NCBI RefSeq assembly: GCF_000379485.1
Contig: NZ_KB902313.1
Coordinates: 1 to 64,000 of the forward strand
DNA: 64,000 bases
Reading direction: 5' to 3'
Origin: Wenxinia marina DSM 24838
GTDB lineage: Bacteria > Pseudomonadota > Alphaproteobacteria > Rhodobacterales > Rhodobacteraceae
The position numbers and the translations under genes were made by a program. Of the stretch, positions 8,429 through 17,047 are shown piece by piece. The notes under the pieces are model-generated. The model was not told where the DNA came from and searched no databases. It saw only the letters and a program-made list of their open reading frames with translations. Within the stretch, counting starts at the first letter, position 1. Each line of letters starts with the position of its first letter.

Positions 8429-9874
8429 CTACTCCGGCTCGCCCGAGAAGATCAACCGTTCCTCGCAGGGCGCCACCCGCAGGATGTTGGTGGAGCCGGG
8501 CGTGTTGAAGGGCACGCCCGCGGTGACCACGATCAGGTCCTTCGGCCCGGCGAGGTTCTCCTCGCGTGCGGCGCGGACGCCGGCGACGACCGCCATCTTG
8601 AACCGGTCCACCGGATCCACGATCACGCAGTTGCAGCCCCAGGTCAGGCACAGGCGCCGGGCGGTCGATTCCTGCGAGGTGAGCGCGAGGATCGGCACCC
8701 GCGGCCGCTCGCGCGCGACGAGGCTGGCGGTGGTGCCCGACTGGCTGAAGCAGGCGATAGCCTTGATGTCGGTGGCCTCCGCGATCTCGCGCGCGGCCGA
8801 CACGATGCCGTCCGCGACCGAGCGGCGCTCGATCCGGCGGCTGCTCTCGATCACCTCGCGGTAGGTCGGGTCGGCCTCGACCTCGTAGGCGACGTTGTCC
8901 ATCGTGCGCACCGCCTCGACCGGGTAGCTGCCGGCCGCGCTCTCGGCGGACAGCATGACGGCGTCGGTGCCCTCGTAGATCGCGGCGGCCACGTCCGAGA
9001 CCTCGGCCCGGGTGGGCATCGGGCTCTCGATCATGCTCTCCAGCATCTGGGTGGCGACGATCACCGGCTTGGCCGCGGCGCGGCACTTGCGGACCAGCCG
9101 CTTCTGGATCGGCGGCACGTTCTGCACCGGCAACTCGACGCCGAGGTCGCCGCGAGCGACCATGATTCCGTCCGAGACGGCGAGGATGTCGTCGAACGCC
9201 TTCACGGCGGCCGGCTTCTCGATCTTGGCCAGCACGGCGGCGCGGCCCTTCGCGAGATCCCGCGCCTCGATCATGTCGGCGGGGCGCTGCACGAACGACA
9301 GCGCCAGCCAGTCGACGCCCAGCTCGCACGCGAATTCCAGGTCGGTGCGGTCCTTGTCGGACAGGGCGGCGAGGCCCAGCACGACGTCCGGCACGTTCAC
9401 GCCCTTGCGGTTCGAGATGGTGCCGCCCACCGTCACCTCGCAGGCGGCGAAGTCGCGGCCGCAATCCTTCACCTTGAGGCGGATCTTGCCGTCGTTGACG
9501 AGGAGCGAGGCCCCCGGCTCCAGCGCGTCGAAGATCTCGCGGTGGGGCAGCTGCACCCGCGTCGCGTCGCCCGGCGCGTCGTCGAGGTCGAGGCGGAAGT
9601 CCTGTCCCGCCTCCAGCTCGGCCGAGCCGTCGGCGAACGTGCCGACGCGCAGCTTGGGCCCCTGCAGGTCGGCGAGGATCCCGATGGGCGAGCCCATGTC
9701 GGCCTCGACCTTGCGGATGATCTCGTGCCGGGCACGCTGTTCGTCGTGGGTGCCGTGGCTCATGTTCAGGCGGAACACGTCGGCCCCGGCCTCGGCCAGC
9801 GCGCGGATCACCTCGTAGGTGGAGGAGGCGGGGCCGAGGGTGGCCACGATCTTGACGTTGCGGTGGCGGCGCAT
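8429..9874 (-). CDS. pyk: Pyruvate kinase
   Basis: Last glycolytic step: phosphoenolpyruvate + ADP to pyruvate + ATP, in the cytosol. The 481 residues match the family. It starts MRRHRNVKIVATLGPAS, with the RLNMSHG motif (about 35-41), LAKIEKP carrying the active-site lysine region, the metal-binding stretch DGIMVARGDLGVELP, and a C-terminal regulatory domain with ACFSQSGTTA. It is divergent from the N-formylglutamate amidohydrolase gene across a 149-bp gap that must hold both promoters. Confidence 0.97.
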   Translation of the reverse strand: MRRHRNVKIVATLGPASSTYEVIRALAEAGADVFRLNMSHGTHDEQRARHEIIRKVEADMGSPIGILADLQGPKLRVGTFADGSAELEAGQDFRLDLDDAPGDATRVQLPHREIFDALEPGASLLVNDGKIRLKVKDCGRDFAACEVTVGGTISNRKGVNVPDVVLGLAALSDKDRTDLEFACELGVDWLALSFVQRPADMIEARDLAKGRAAVLAKIEKPAAVKAFDDILAVSDGIMVARGDLGVELPVQNVPPIQKRLVRKCRAAAKPVIVATQMLESMIESPMPTRAEVSDVAAAIYEGTDAVMLSAESAAGSYPVEAVRTMDNVAYEVEADPTYREVIESSRRIERRSVADGIVSAAREIAEATDIKAIACFSQSGTTASLVARERPRVPILALTSQESTARRLCLTWGCNCVIVDPVDRFKMAVVAGVRAAREENLAGPKDLIVVTAGVPFNTPGSTNILRVAPCEERLIFSGEPE

Positions 9875-10023
9875 GGATGTCCCCGTCTGCTGTCCCTTGT
9901 CCGGCCGGCGGGCCTGTGCGGTCCGTTAGCGGATCCGCGTTACGGCCGTGTTACCGCTAACCGCCCGGTCGGCCGTCTTATGGCGCAATTCCATTCCCTT
10001 CTCAACTAGCCTAAGTCCGCACC

Positions 10024-10797
10024 GTGCAAAGACCCGACGGACCTGACGACGCCGTGACCACGGACGCCTACACGATCAGCGGAGCGGACCGCCGCTCGCG
10101 CTGGCTCATCACCTGCGACCACGCGACGAACCGCGTGCCGGACTGGGTCGCGGGCGGCGATCTCGGCCTGCCGGCCGAGGACATGGCGCGGCACATCGCC
10201 TGGGACGTCGGCGCCCTCGGCGTGGCCGAGGCGCTGGGCGAGGCGCTGGACGCGACGGTCGTGTCTTCCCGCTTCTCGCGCCTCGTGATCGACCCGAACC
10301 GCGGCGAGGACGACCCGACGATCCTGATGCGCCTCTACGACGGGACCGTGATTCCGGCGAACCGCGCCGCCGATGCGGCCGAACGCGAACGACGGCTCGA
10401 CCGGCTTTGGCGCCCCTACCATGCGGCGATCGCCGATCTTGCGGGGCGGCGGGAGGACACCGTCTACCTCGCCATTCACTCCTTCACGCCGCAGCTGAAG
10501 GGCCGGCCGTTCCGGCCGTGGAAGGTGACGGTGCTGTGGTCCCACCTCGACGGCCGCCTCGCGCAGCCGCTGATCGAGGCGTTCGGAGAGGACGAGGACC
10601 TCTTCGTCGGCGACAACGTCCCCTACTCCGGCCACCTGCCCGGCGATTCGATCGACCGCCACGCCCTGAAGCCCGGCCGGCCGAACGCGCTGATCGAGGT
10701 CCGCAACGACCTGATCGCCACGCCCGAGGCGCAAAGCGCCTGGGCCACGCGGCTGGCGCCGTACCTGACCCGTGCGCTCGTCGCGGCGGGGGTCTGA
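10024..10797 (+). CDS. N-formylglutamate amidohydrolase family protein
   Basis: A 257-residue hydrolase. The hallmark CDHATNRVPDW lies near residue 35, followed by the DVGALGVAEALGEAL helix and SRFSRLVIDPNR, as in N-formylglutamate amidohydrolase (HutG type) proteins that release formate from N-formyl-L-glutamate. Members outside a hut cluster have uncertain substrates. The start is a GTG without a clear ribosome site; a second GTG ten codons later (10054) is equally possible. The next gene begins 2 bp after its stop. Confidence 0.85.
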   Translation: MQRPDGPDDAVTTDAYTISGADRRSRWLITCDHATNRVPDWVAGGDLGLPAEDMARHIAWDVGALGVAEALGEALDATVVSSRFSRLVIDPNRGEDDPTILMRLYDGTVIPANRAADAAERERRLDRLWRPYHAAIADLAGRREDTVYLAIHSFTPQLKGRPFRPWKVTVLWSHLDGRLAQPLIEAFGEDEDLFVGDNVPYSGHLPGDSIDRHALKPGRPNALIEVRNDLIATPEAQSAWATRLAPYLTRALVAAGV

Positions 10798-10799
10798 CC

Positions 10800-11453
10800 A
10801 TGCGCTACAAGGCGGTGATCTTCGACATGGACGGCACTCTGATCGACAGCGAGCGGCTGGTGATCGAGGCCGGCCTCGCCGCGTTCCGGGCGATGGATCT
10901 GCCGGAGCGGCGGGACGTGCTGACCGATCTCATCGGCACCGTGGGAGAGGCCGCGCCGACGCTGCGTGCCGCCTTCGGCGCGGCCTTCGACCACGAGGGC
11001 TTCGGCGCATTGTGGGATCTCGAGGTGCAGCGCATGTTCGCCTCGGGCATCCCGCTGCGGCCCGGCGCGGACGAGCTGCTGGGCCTCCTCGCCGACAGCG
11101 GGGTTCCCGTCGCGCTCGCCACCAACTCGCGCACCCAGACGGCGCGCGAGAGCCTGCGCAGCGCCGGCATCGCCCACCGCTTCCCCGAGGCGCATGTCTG
11201 GGGCCGCGACCGGGTGGACCGGCCGAAACCGGCCCCGGACCTGTACCTGCGCGCCGCCGAGGGCCTCGGCGTCGCGCCCGCCGACTGCCTCGCCTTCGAG
11301 GATTCCGACGTCGGGACCGTGGCCGCCCTTGCCGCGGGCATGACCGTGATCCAGATTCCCGACCAGAGGCCGCCGGCGACCCGGGATGCGCACATCCTCG
11401 CCGAAAGCCTGCTGGACGGCGCCCGCGCCGCGGGCGTGCTGCCCGCCGCCTGA
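10800..11453 (+). CDS. HAD-superfamily phosphatase (subfamily I)
   Basis: A 217-residue haloacid-dehalogenase-like hydrolase. The nucleophile motif FDMDGTLID has Asp9 and Asp11; a helical cap follows (about 18-85), then motif II LATNSRT, motif III lysine in DRPKPAPD, and the metal motif FEDSDVG. This is the beta-phosphoglucomutase/phosphoglycolate phosphatase type; the substrate cannot be told from sequence. It starts 2 bp after the amidohydrolase stop, so it is translationally coupled. Confidence 0.9.
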   Translation: MRYKAVIFDMDGTLIDSERLVIEAGLAAFRAMDLPERRDVLTDLIGTVGEAAPTLRAAFGAAFDHEGFGALWDLEVQRMFASGIPLRPGADELLGLLADSGVPVALATNSRTQTARESLRSAGIAHRFPEAHVWGRDRVDRPKPAPDLYLRAAEGLGVAPADCLAFEDSDVGTVAALAAGMTVIQIPDQRPPATRDAHILAESLLDGARAAGVLPAA

Positions 11454-11477
11454 CCCGCGCCGATGGAGGACACGCCC

Positions 11478-11789
11478 ATGGACGACGCCACCCGCACCGA
11501 GATCGAGGCCGCCGCCTTTCGCCGCCTCCGCCAGCACCTGATGGAAGAGCGGCCGGACGTGCAGAACATCGATCTGATGAACCTCGCCGGCTTCTGCCGG
11601 AACTGCCTGTCGCGCTGGATGCAGGAGGCCGCGGCCGAGCGCGGCATCGAGATGTCCAAGGACGAGGCGCGCGAGGACTTCTACGGGATGCCCTACGACG
11701 ACTGGAAGGCGAAGCAGCCCGAGGCGGACGCGGCCAAGCAGACCGCGTACGAGGTCGCCTACACCCAGAACGTCGGCTCGCGGAAGTGA
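11478..11789 (+). CDS. DUF1244 family protein
   Basis: A 103-residue cytoplasmic, mostly helical protein. The pattern AAAFRRLRQHLxxRxDVQNIDLMNLAGFCRNCL and WMQEAA followed by MPYDDWK is the DUF1244 family of proteobacteria; two cysteines in FCRNCLSRW could bind a metal. Role unknown. The internal ATG at 11478 was chosen because a GGAGGA ribosome site lies just upstream of it, between the two in-frame ATGs. Its stop overlaps the next start (GTGA). Confidence 0.88.
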   Translation: MDDATRTEIEAAAFRRLRQHLMEERPDVQNIDLMNLAGFCRNCLSRWMQEAAAERGIEMSKDEAREDFYGMPYDDWKAKQPEADAAKQTAYEVAYTQNVGSRK

Positions 11790-12307
11790 TCGCGGGCGCC
11801 CACGCCGTCCTCTGGACCGGCCGCGCCCACGCCGGCACCGACGCCTGCCGCTTCATCGCCACGGGGAACGGCCTGCTGATCGAGGGATCCGCCTCGCTCG
11901 CCGCCGACACCGTGCGCTACCGGGTCCGCGCGGATGCCGAAGGGCGGACGGTGCGGGCCCGGGTGGGCCTGGCGCCGTCGCTGCGGATCGAGAGGGATCC
12001 GGAGGGCCGCTGGACCCTCAACGGCGCCCGCGTGCCCGAGGTGGACGGCGCCGAGGACGTCGACCTCGGCTTCACGCCCGCGACCAACACCCTGCCGATC
12101 CGCCGCCTGCGGCTGGAAGTCGGGCAGTCGGCCGACGTGACGGCGGCGTGGCTGGACGACCGGGACTGGACGCTGAAGTCGCTGCGGCAGACCTACCACC
12201 GGACCGGCGAGACGGCCTGGCACTACACCGCGGGAGAGTTCGAGGCCGACCTGGAGGTCAACCGGTTCGGCGTTGTGGAGAGATACGGGTCCCTGTGGAC
12301 CATATGA
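11786..12307 (+). CDS. Putative glycolipid-binding-domain protein
   Basis: A 173-residue protein starting at a GTG that overlaps the DUF1244 stop (GTGA). It is all-beta in appearance, with VLWTGRAHAGTDACRF at the start, YRVRADAEGRTVRARV, GRWTLNGARVPEVDGAEDVDLGFTPATN in the middle and an aromatic end (FGVVERYGSLW). These match the putative glycolipid-binding family seen in many bacteria. No signal peptide, so cytoplasmic. Fourth gene of a tightly packed run with an amidohydrolase, a HAD phosphatase and DUF1244; the shared task is unclear. Confidence 0.8.
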   Translation: MIAGAHAVLWTGRAHAGTDACRFIATGNGLLIEGSASLAADTVRYRVRADAEGRTVRARVGLAPSLRIERDPEGRWTLNGARVPEVDGAEDVDLGFTPATNTLPIRRLRLEVGQSADVTAAWLDDRDWTLKSLRQTYHRTGETAWHYTAGEFEADLEVNRFGVVERYGSLWTI

Positions 12308-12323
12308 GCCGGGACCGGCGCGC

Positions 12324-12962
12324 CTACTGCCGCCGGATCGTGAGCGTGAAGCCTGCCGCCCGGATCGCGATCGATGAGAGCGCCCCGCCCTGATAGGTCA
12401 GCGTCGCCGCGATCTGCCGCAGCCCGAGCGGAGAGGCATGACCCGGCCCGGCCACGACGCGATAGTCGAGGTCGCAGGCCACGGTGTCGCCGTCCCGCCG
12501 CTCGGCCACGATGCGCCCCTCGGCCACGCGGCGCCCGTCATACTGCCGGAACGGGGCCGGACAGCCCCCCGCCGTGACCATCCCGTGCACCACCCCGACC
12601 GGATCGCGCACGTCCGCAGGATACCGCGCCGGGTCCGACATCTCGGTCGCCTCGCTCTGCGGCAGGATCTCGGTCTGCCGCACCGAGCCGTCGTCCGCGA
12701 ACAGGACCGAGACGGTCCGCTCATCATTTCGGAAATAGTACTGCGACACCACCGCGCCGTCGTCGGCCTGCACCCGGCCCAGCGTCGCCACCGTCTCACC
12801 GTCGGCGATACCGAAGGGCGTGTTGTCGAGAACGGTGCGAAGCAGATCGGCCCGGGACTCCATCGTCCCGATCAGCCGGTCGCCGAGAAGGACGTCAAAG
12901 GTCTCGGCTCGCGCCGGCAGGGCGGCGAGGGTCAGGCACAGGGCGGCAAGAGTGCGGAGCAT
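12324..12962 (-). CDS. Secreted protein, unknown family (resembles DUF6134/DUF3108-type)
   Basis: A 212-residue protein with a signal peptide (MLRTLAALCLTLAALPARA, cleavage before ETF). The mature part is beta-rich and opens FDVLLGDRLIGTMES, then runs through YYFRNDERTVSVLF and two cysteines (near GGCPAPF and VACDLDY). The opening (short repeat of a polypeptide that names a rigid outer strand and G-[TS]-x-E) reminds of periplasmic DUF3108/DUF6134 proteins, but the match is by eye. It lies 65 bp downstream of the D-amino-acid transaminase on the same strand, so cotranscription is likely. Confidence 0.65.
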   Translation of the reverse strand: MLRTLAALCLTLAALPARAETFDVLLGDRLIGTMESRADLLRTVLDNTPFGIADGETVATLGRVQADDGAVVSQYYFRNDERTVSVLFADDGSVRQTEILPQSEATEMSDPARYPADVRDPVGVVHGMVTAGGCPAPFRQYDGRRVAEGRIVAERRDGDTVACDLDYRVVAGPGHASPLGLRQIAATLTYQGGALSSIAIRAAGFTLTIRRQ

Positions 12963-13027
12963 CGGGCGTCCTTCGAGAGGGGTCGAGTCACAGCTAGCGC
13001 CTTGCGTCCGGGCGCCCAGCCGCGGAC

Positions 13028-13888
13028 TCAGACGGCGACCTTGCGGCTCTCCTCGAGGTAGATCTCCCGCAGGCGCGTCGCCACGGGCCCCGGCGCGCCG
13101 GAGCCCACCGCATCGCCGTCGATCTCCACCACCGGCATCACGAACATCGAGGCCGAGGTGATGAACGCCTCGTCCGCCGCCTTCGCCTCGTCGATGGTGA
13201 AGGCGCGCTCCTCCACCTTCATCTGCGCCTCGCGCGCGAATCGCAGGACCGCGGCGCGGGTGATGCCGTGCAGGATCTCGGTGCCGAGGTTGCGGGTCAC
13301 GATGGTCCCGTCCTTCACGATGTAGGCGTTGTTGGACGTGCCTTCCGTCACCGCACCGTCCTCGACCATCCAGGCGTCGTCGGCGCCCGCCTTCTTGGCC
13401 ATCATCTTGCCCATCGACGGATACAGCAGCTGCACCGTCTTGATGTCGCGCCGCCCCCAGCGGACGTCGGGGATCGAGATGACGCGGATGCCCTGTTTCG
13501 CCAGCGGGCTGTCGGCCAGCCCCGGCTTGGACTGGGTGAACAGCACCACCGTCTGCGGCGTCCCCTCGGGCGGAAAGGCGAAGTCGCGGTCGCCGGGGGC
13601 GCCGCGGGTGACCTGCAGGTAGATCATGCCGTCGGTCAGGTCGTTGCGCACCACCAGCTCGCGGTGGATCGTCAGCAGCTCGTCCCGCGACATCGGCATC
13701 CCCATGCCGAGCTCGCCGAGGCTGCGCTCCAGCCGCGCCGCGTGGCCGTCGAAGTCGATGAGCCTGCCGCCGAGGACGCTCGTCACCTCGTACACGCCAT
13801 CCGCCATCAGGAACGCCCGGTCGAAGACGCTGACTTTCGCCTCCGCCTCGGGGACGTACTCGCCGTTTACGTAGACGGTGCGGGACAT
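13028..13888 (-). CDS. dat: D-amino-acid transaminase (class IV aminotransferase)
   Basis: A 286-residue PLP enzyme interconverting D-alanine/D-glutamate type D-amino acids and 2-oxo acids. It opens SRTVYVNGEYVPEAEAKVSVFDRAFLMAD in family style, has the PLP lysine at Lys150 within RDIKTVQLL, and the cofactor-binding EGTSNNAYIV segment. The family also contains branched-chain aminotransferase and aminodeoxychorismate lyase; the DRAFLMADGVYE start and length favour D-amino-acid transaminase. It is 65 bp downstream of dgcA in the same direction, which supports a role in D-amino-acid use or supply. Confidence 0.85.
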   Translation of the reverse strand: MSRTVYVNGEYVPEAEAKVSVFDRAFLMADGVYEVTSVLGGRLIDFDGHAARLERSLGELGMGMPMSRDELLTIHRELVVRNDLTDGMIYLQVTRGAPGDRDFAFPPEGTPQTVVLFTQSKPGLADSPLAKQGIRVISIPDVRWGRRDIKTVQLLYPSMGKMMAKKAGADDAWMVEDGAVTEGTSNNAYIVKDGTIVTRNLGTEILHGITRAAVLRFAREAQMKVEERAFTIDEAKAADEAFITSASMFVMPVVEIDGDAVGSGAPGPVATRLREIYLEESRKVAV

Positions 13889-13953
13889 GGCCGACTCCTC
13901 GTGATCGCGGCGCCCTCTTCGGCGCGCCCGGCCGCCGCGTCAAGCCCGCCGGC

Positions 13954-14919
13954 CTAGCCCCACAGCGCCGCCTCGGGCGGATGCACGCCGGCCGCGTCGT
14001 AGGCGAGCGGCGTCTCCCGGTCCTCGGCCAGCAGGAGCGGCCCGTCGAGGTCGGTCACCTGCGCCCCCTGTGCCACCAGCACCGCCGGCGCCATCGCGAG
14101 GGACGAGCCGACCATGCAGCCGACCATCACGCCGAACCCTCCCGCCCGCGCCGCGTCCCGCAGCGCCAGCGCCTCGGTCAGGCCGCCGGTCTTGTCGAGC
14201 TTGATGTTCACCACGTCGTAGAGGCCGGCGAGCGCGGGCAGCGACGCGCGGTCGTGGCAGCTTTCGTCCGCGCAGAGTGGCACCGGCCGGTCGAGGCCGC
14301 GCAGCGCCTCGTCCTGGCCCGCCGGCAGCGGCTGCTCGACAAGGCCGACGCCGAGGCGGACGAGGTGCGGGGCGAGGTCGGCGTAGACCTCCGCCGACCA
14401 GCCCTCGTTGGCGTCGACGACGATGCGCGCCTCAGGCGCGCCCCGGCGCACCGCCTCCAGCCGGGGCATGTCGTCCGGCGTGCCGAGCTTGATCTTCAGC
14501 AGCGGCCGGTGCGCGTTCTCCCGCGCCCGCGCCTCCATCTCCTCGGGGGACTCCAGCGACAGGGTGTAGGCGGTGATCTCCGGCCCCGGCGCCGGCAGGC
14601 CGGCAAGCTCCCACAACCGCCGCCCAGCCGCCTTGGCCGCGAGGTCCCACAGCGCGCAGTCGACCGCGTTGCGCGCCGCGCCGGCGGGCAGCGCCTGCTG
14701 CAGCGCGGCCTGGTCGATCCCCTCCGGCAGGCCGCGGATCTGCTCGGCGACGCTCTCCAGGCTCTCGCCGTAGCGGGCGTAGGGCACGCACTCGCCCCGG
14801 CCCGTCACGCCGCCCCGCTCCACGCTCACCGTCAGCACCCGCGCCTCTGTGCGCGAGCCGCGGCTGATGGTGAAGGCCCGGGCGAGCCGGAACATGTCCT
14901 CGCGGACGGTGATGGTCAT
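13954..14919 (-). CDS. dgcA: N-acetyl-D-glutamate racemase / dipeptide-epimerase-type enolase superfamily enzyme
   Basis: A 321-residue enolase-superfamily enzyme of the muconate-lactonizing subgroup. An N-terminal capping domain is followed by a barrel with the KxK base (LLKIKLG), metal ligands in VVDANEGW, VEQPLP and CADES, and the second base in NIKLDKTGG. Alone this would be called a dipeptide (L-Ala-D/L-Glu) epimerase. Immediately upstream is a DUF1611 gene; that pair is known in marine proteobacteria as dgcN-dgcA, where DgcN acetylates D-glutamate and DgcA racemises the N-acetyl product. The name is therefore from context; the fold is certain. Confidence 0.85.
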   Translation of the reverse strand: MTITVREDMFRLARAFTISRGSRTEARVLTVSVERGGVTGRGECVPYARYGESLESVAEQIRGLPEGIDQAALQQALPAGAARNAVDCALWDLAAKAAGRRLWELAGLPAPGPEITAYTLSLESPEEMEARARENAHRPLLKIKLGTPDDMPRLEAVRRGAPEARIVVDANEGWSAEVYADLAPHLVRLGVGLVEQPLPAGQDEALRGLDRPVPLCADESCHDRASLPALAGLYDVVNIKLDKTGGLTEALALRDAARAGGFGVMVGCMVGSSLAMAPAVLVAQGAQVTDLDGPLLLAEDRETPLAYDAAGVHPPEAALWG

Positions 14920-14987
14920 GGGCCGCGCCCTCCCCTTCGCATGTCACCCAAATACGCCGGCATGACACCGCCGCCGGGCGCACCGTT

Positions 14988-15989
14988 TCAGATCGCCGCC
15001 AGCGCGTCCACCAGCCGGCCGGCGCCGTGCCGGTAGGGATCGACCGTCGGCAGGCCGAGCCGGTCCTCGATCTCCTGCAGGCACGCCTTCGCCGCGTCCT
15101 CGTCCAGCGCCTTGGTGTTGACCGAGACGCCCACCGCGACGCAGGCCGGGTTCACCCGGTGCGCCATCGTCAGCGCCAGGTCGCGCACCTCCTCCAGCGA
15201 GGGCAGCGGGTAGCCCGGCAGGCCGCGCATGTGGGTCCGCGTCGGCTCGTGGCACAGGATCAGCGCGTCGGGCTGACCGCCGTGGATCAGGGCCAGCGAG
15301 ACGCCGGAGTAGGACGGGTGGTGCAGGCTGCCCTGCCCCTCGATCAGGTCCCAGTGGTCGGGGTCGTTCGCCGGGCTGAGCCACTCGATCGAGCCGGCCA
15401 TGAAGTCGGCGATGACGGCGTCGAGCGGCACGCCCTCGCCGGTGATCAGGATGCCGGTCTGGCCGGTGGCGCGGAAGCTGCATTTCATGCCCCGCTCGCG
15501 CATCTCGGCGTCCATGGCGAGCGCGGTGTACATCTTGCCGACCGAACAGTCGGTGCCGACGGCGAGGCAGCGCTTGCCGGTCCGCTTCGTGCCGTCCGCG
15601 ATCGGGTATTGCACCGTCGGGATGCGCACGTCGTGCAGCGTGCGGCCGGTCGCGTTCGCCGCCTCCACCAGCGCCGGCTGCGCCCGCAGCAGCGTGTGCA
15701 GGCCCGAGGCGAGGTCGAAGCCCTGCGCCAGCGCCTCGGTCAGGACGGACATCCAGGCGGGGGAGATGACGCCACCGCGGTTGGCGACGCCGATGACCAG
15801 GGTCTTGGCGCCCGCCGCCTTCGCCTCCGCCAGATCCATGTCCGGCAGGCCGAGGTCGGCGTTGCAGCCGGGCAGGCGCATCTGGCCGACGGCGTAGTCC
15901 GGCCGCCAGTCGCGGATGCCCTGCGCGACCTTGGCGGCCAGGGCGTCCGGCGCGTCGCCGAGGAACAGGAGGTAGGGCGTCTCGATCAT
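14988..15989 (-). CDS. dgcN: D-glutamate N-acetyltransferase-like DUF1611 protein
   Basis: A 333-residue cytosolic protein of the DUF1611 family. An N-terminal Rossmann-like domain is followed by a P-loop-like GTDCSVGKMYTALA (near residue 155), the FRATGQTGILI and LIEGQGSLHHPSYSGVSLAL segments. In described systems DgcN N-acetylates D-glutamate for racemisation by DgcA and growth on D-glutamate. The start at MIETPYLLFLG is the family's; an upstream ATG would add 51 low-quality residues. It heads the dgcN-dgcA-dat run, with 68 bp to dgcA. The 455-bp gap upstream is full of GC palindromes. Confidence 0.85.
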   Translation of the reverse strand: MIETPYLLFLGDAPDALAAKVAQGIRDWRPDYAVGQMRLPGCNADLGLPDMDLAEAKAAGAKTLVIGVANRGGVISPAWMSVLTEALAQGFDLASGLHTLLRAQPALVEAANATGRTLHDVRIPTVQYPIADGTKRTGKRCLAVGTDCSVGKMYTALAMDAEMRERGMKCSFRATGQTGILITGEGVPLDAVIADFMAGSIEWLSPANDPDHWDLIEGQGSLHHPSYSGVSLALIHGGQPDALILCHEPTRTHMRGLPGYPLPSLEEVRDLALTMAHRVNPACVAVGVSVNTKALDEDAAKACLQEIEDRLGLPTVDPYRHGAGRLVDALAAI

Positions 15990-16159
15990 TGGCGGCCTCG
16001 TCGAAGGTTGGTCGTCGGCGACACTGCCGCGCCGCGGGTGGAATGTCCTGCGAAATGCGTGCCTGCCGGGATGTGGGCCGCGCGGATGCGGCGTCAAACG
16101 CCGCCCGTGCGCAAGGATGATGCGCCGTGGTGGCGGCGGCACCGCGATCGCAGGCGCAC

Positions 16160-16385
16160 GGACGCCCGGAGAAGCAGCCTCCCCGGCAAGGCAGCCGCCC
16201 CGGCACCCCGGGCCGGGACCTCACGCAGTCTCGAGCGGGGTCCCGGGTCAGGCCCGGGGCGGGGTCATCCTGTGTCGAGCCCCTCCCCGGCAAGGCAAGG
16301 CAGCCCGCCCCGGCCCCCGAGCCGGGGCCCGGCGCCACTCTGCGGGAGGTCCCGGGTCAGGCCCGGGACGGGTCATCTCTTGTGA
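16160..16385. repeat. Dispersed GC-rich palindromic repeats in a gene-free gap
   Basis: The 455-bp gap between dgcN (ends at 15989) and the PPOX gene (16445) holds no credible gene. It contains two copies of a near-perfect palindrome, GTCCCGGGTCAGGCCCGGG plus one or two bases (16240-16260 and 16349-16369), each followed by a GGGTCAT-type end, and between them CCCCTCCCCGGCAAGGCA pieces that recur at 16186-16205. The same palindrome core recurs at 42.6-43.3 kb and, weaker, at 45.9 kb. These look like mobile-type REP-like elements of alphaproteobacteria; they could also end transcripts. Confidence 0.75.
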
Positions 16386-16444
16386 CGGGACCGGGAATGC
16401 CGGGGAGCGCGGATTGCGTTTTCACCCCGCACCCGCCGCCCCTC

Positions 16445-17047
16445 CTACCACATCGTCCTGGCCGCGCGCCCGCTCCACTCGGCGTCGTAGGCCGCGCCGT
16501 CGAAGCCCGTCTTCGCCTCGGCGAGCAGCTCGCCCACCGTCGGCAGCGCGGCGCTGCGGTCCTCGCCGGACCACAGGCCGGCGCGCAGGATCGCGCGGGC
16601 GCACTGGGAATAGACCTCGGCCACCGTCACCACGGTCACCGTCCGCGGCCGCGCGCCGTCCCGGTCGAACCGGCCCAGCACCCCCGCATCGTCCGTCAGC
16701 ACCGCGATGCCGTTCACCCGCACCACGTTGGCCGATCCGGGGACCATGAACATCAGGCTCACCCGGCCGTCGCGCACGATGTTGCGCAGCGAATCCATCC
16801 GGTTGTTGCCGCGCCAGTCCGGCAGCAGGATCGTCCCGTCGTCCGGCATCTCGACCACCGGGCCGTCGTCGCCGCGGGGGCTGGCGTCGGTGCCTTCCGG
16901 TCCCACGGTCGTCAGGATGCAGAACCGCGATTCCGCGATCCAGCGCCGGTAGAGCGGCGTCAGCCGCGGCGCGACCTTGATGAGCGACGCCTCGCCGGGC
17001 GCCCCGTACAGCGCCTCCAGCGCCGCGATGTCGTCGATCGTGCGCAT
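16445..17047 (-). CDS. PPOX-class FMN-dependent flavoprotein
   Basis: A 200-residue split-barrel flavoprotein. LTPLYRRWIAESRFCILTTVGPEG begins the barrel, DASPRGDDGPVV and LPDWRGNNRMDSLRNIVRD give the FMN-contacting part, and a helical tail (AEVYSQCARAILRAGLW) follows. This is the pyridoxamine-phosphate-oxidase-like group often labelled MSMEG_1061 or DR2398 type; the substrate is unknown. It is the last gene of the ftsE-ftsX-plsC run and its ATG overlaps the plsC stop (ATGA). Confidence 0.88.
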   Translation of the reverse strand: MRTIDDIAALEALYGAPGEASLIKVAPRLTPLYRRWIAESRFCILTTVGPEGTDASPRGDDGPVVEMPDDGTILLPDWRGNNRMDSLRNIVRDGRVSLMFMVPGSANVVRVNGIAVLTDDAGVLGRFDRDGARPRTVTVVTVAEVYSQCARAILRAGLWSGEDRSAALPTVGELLAEAKTGFDGAAYDAEWSGRAARTMW

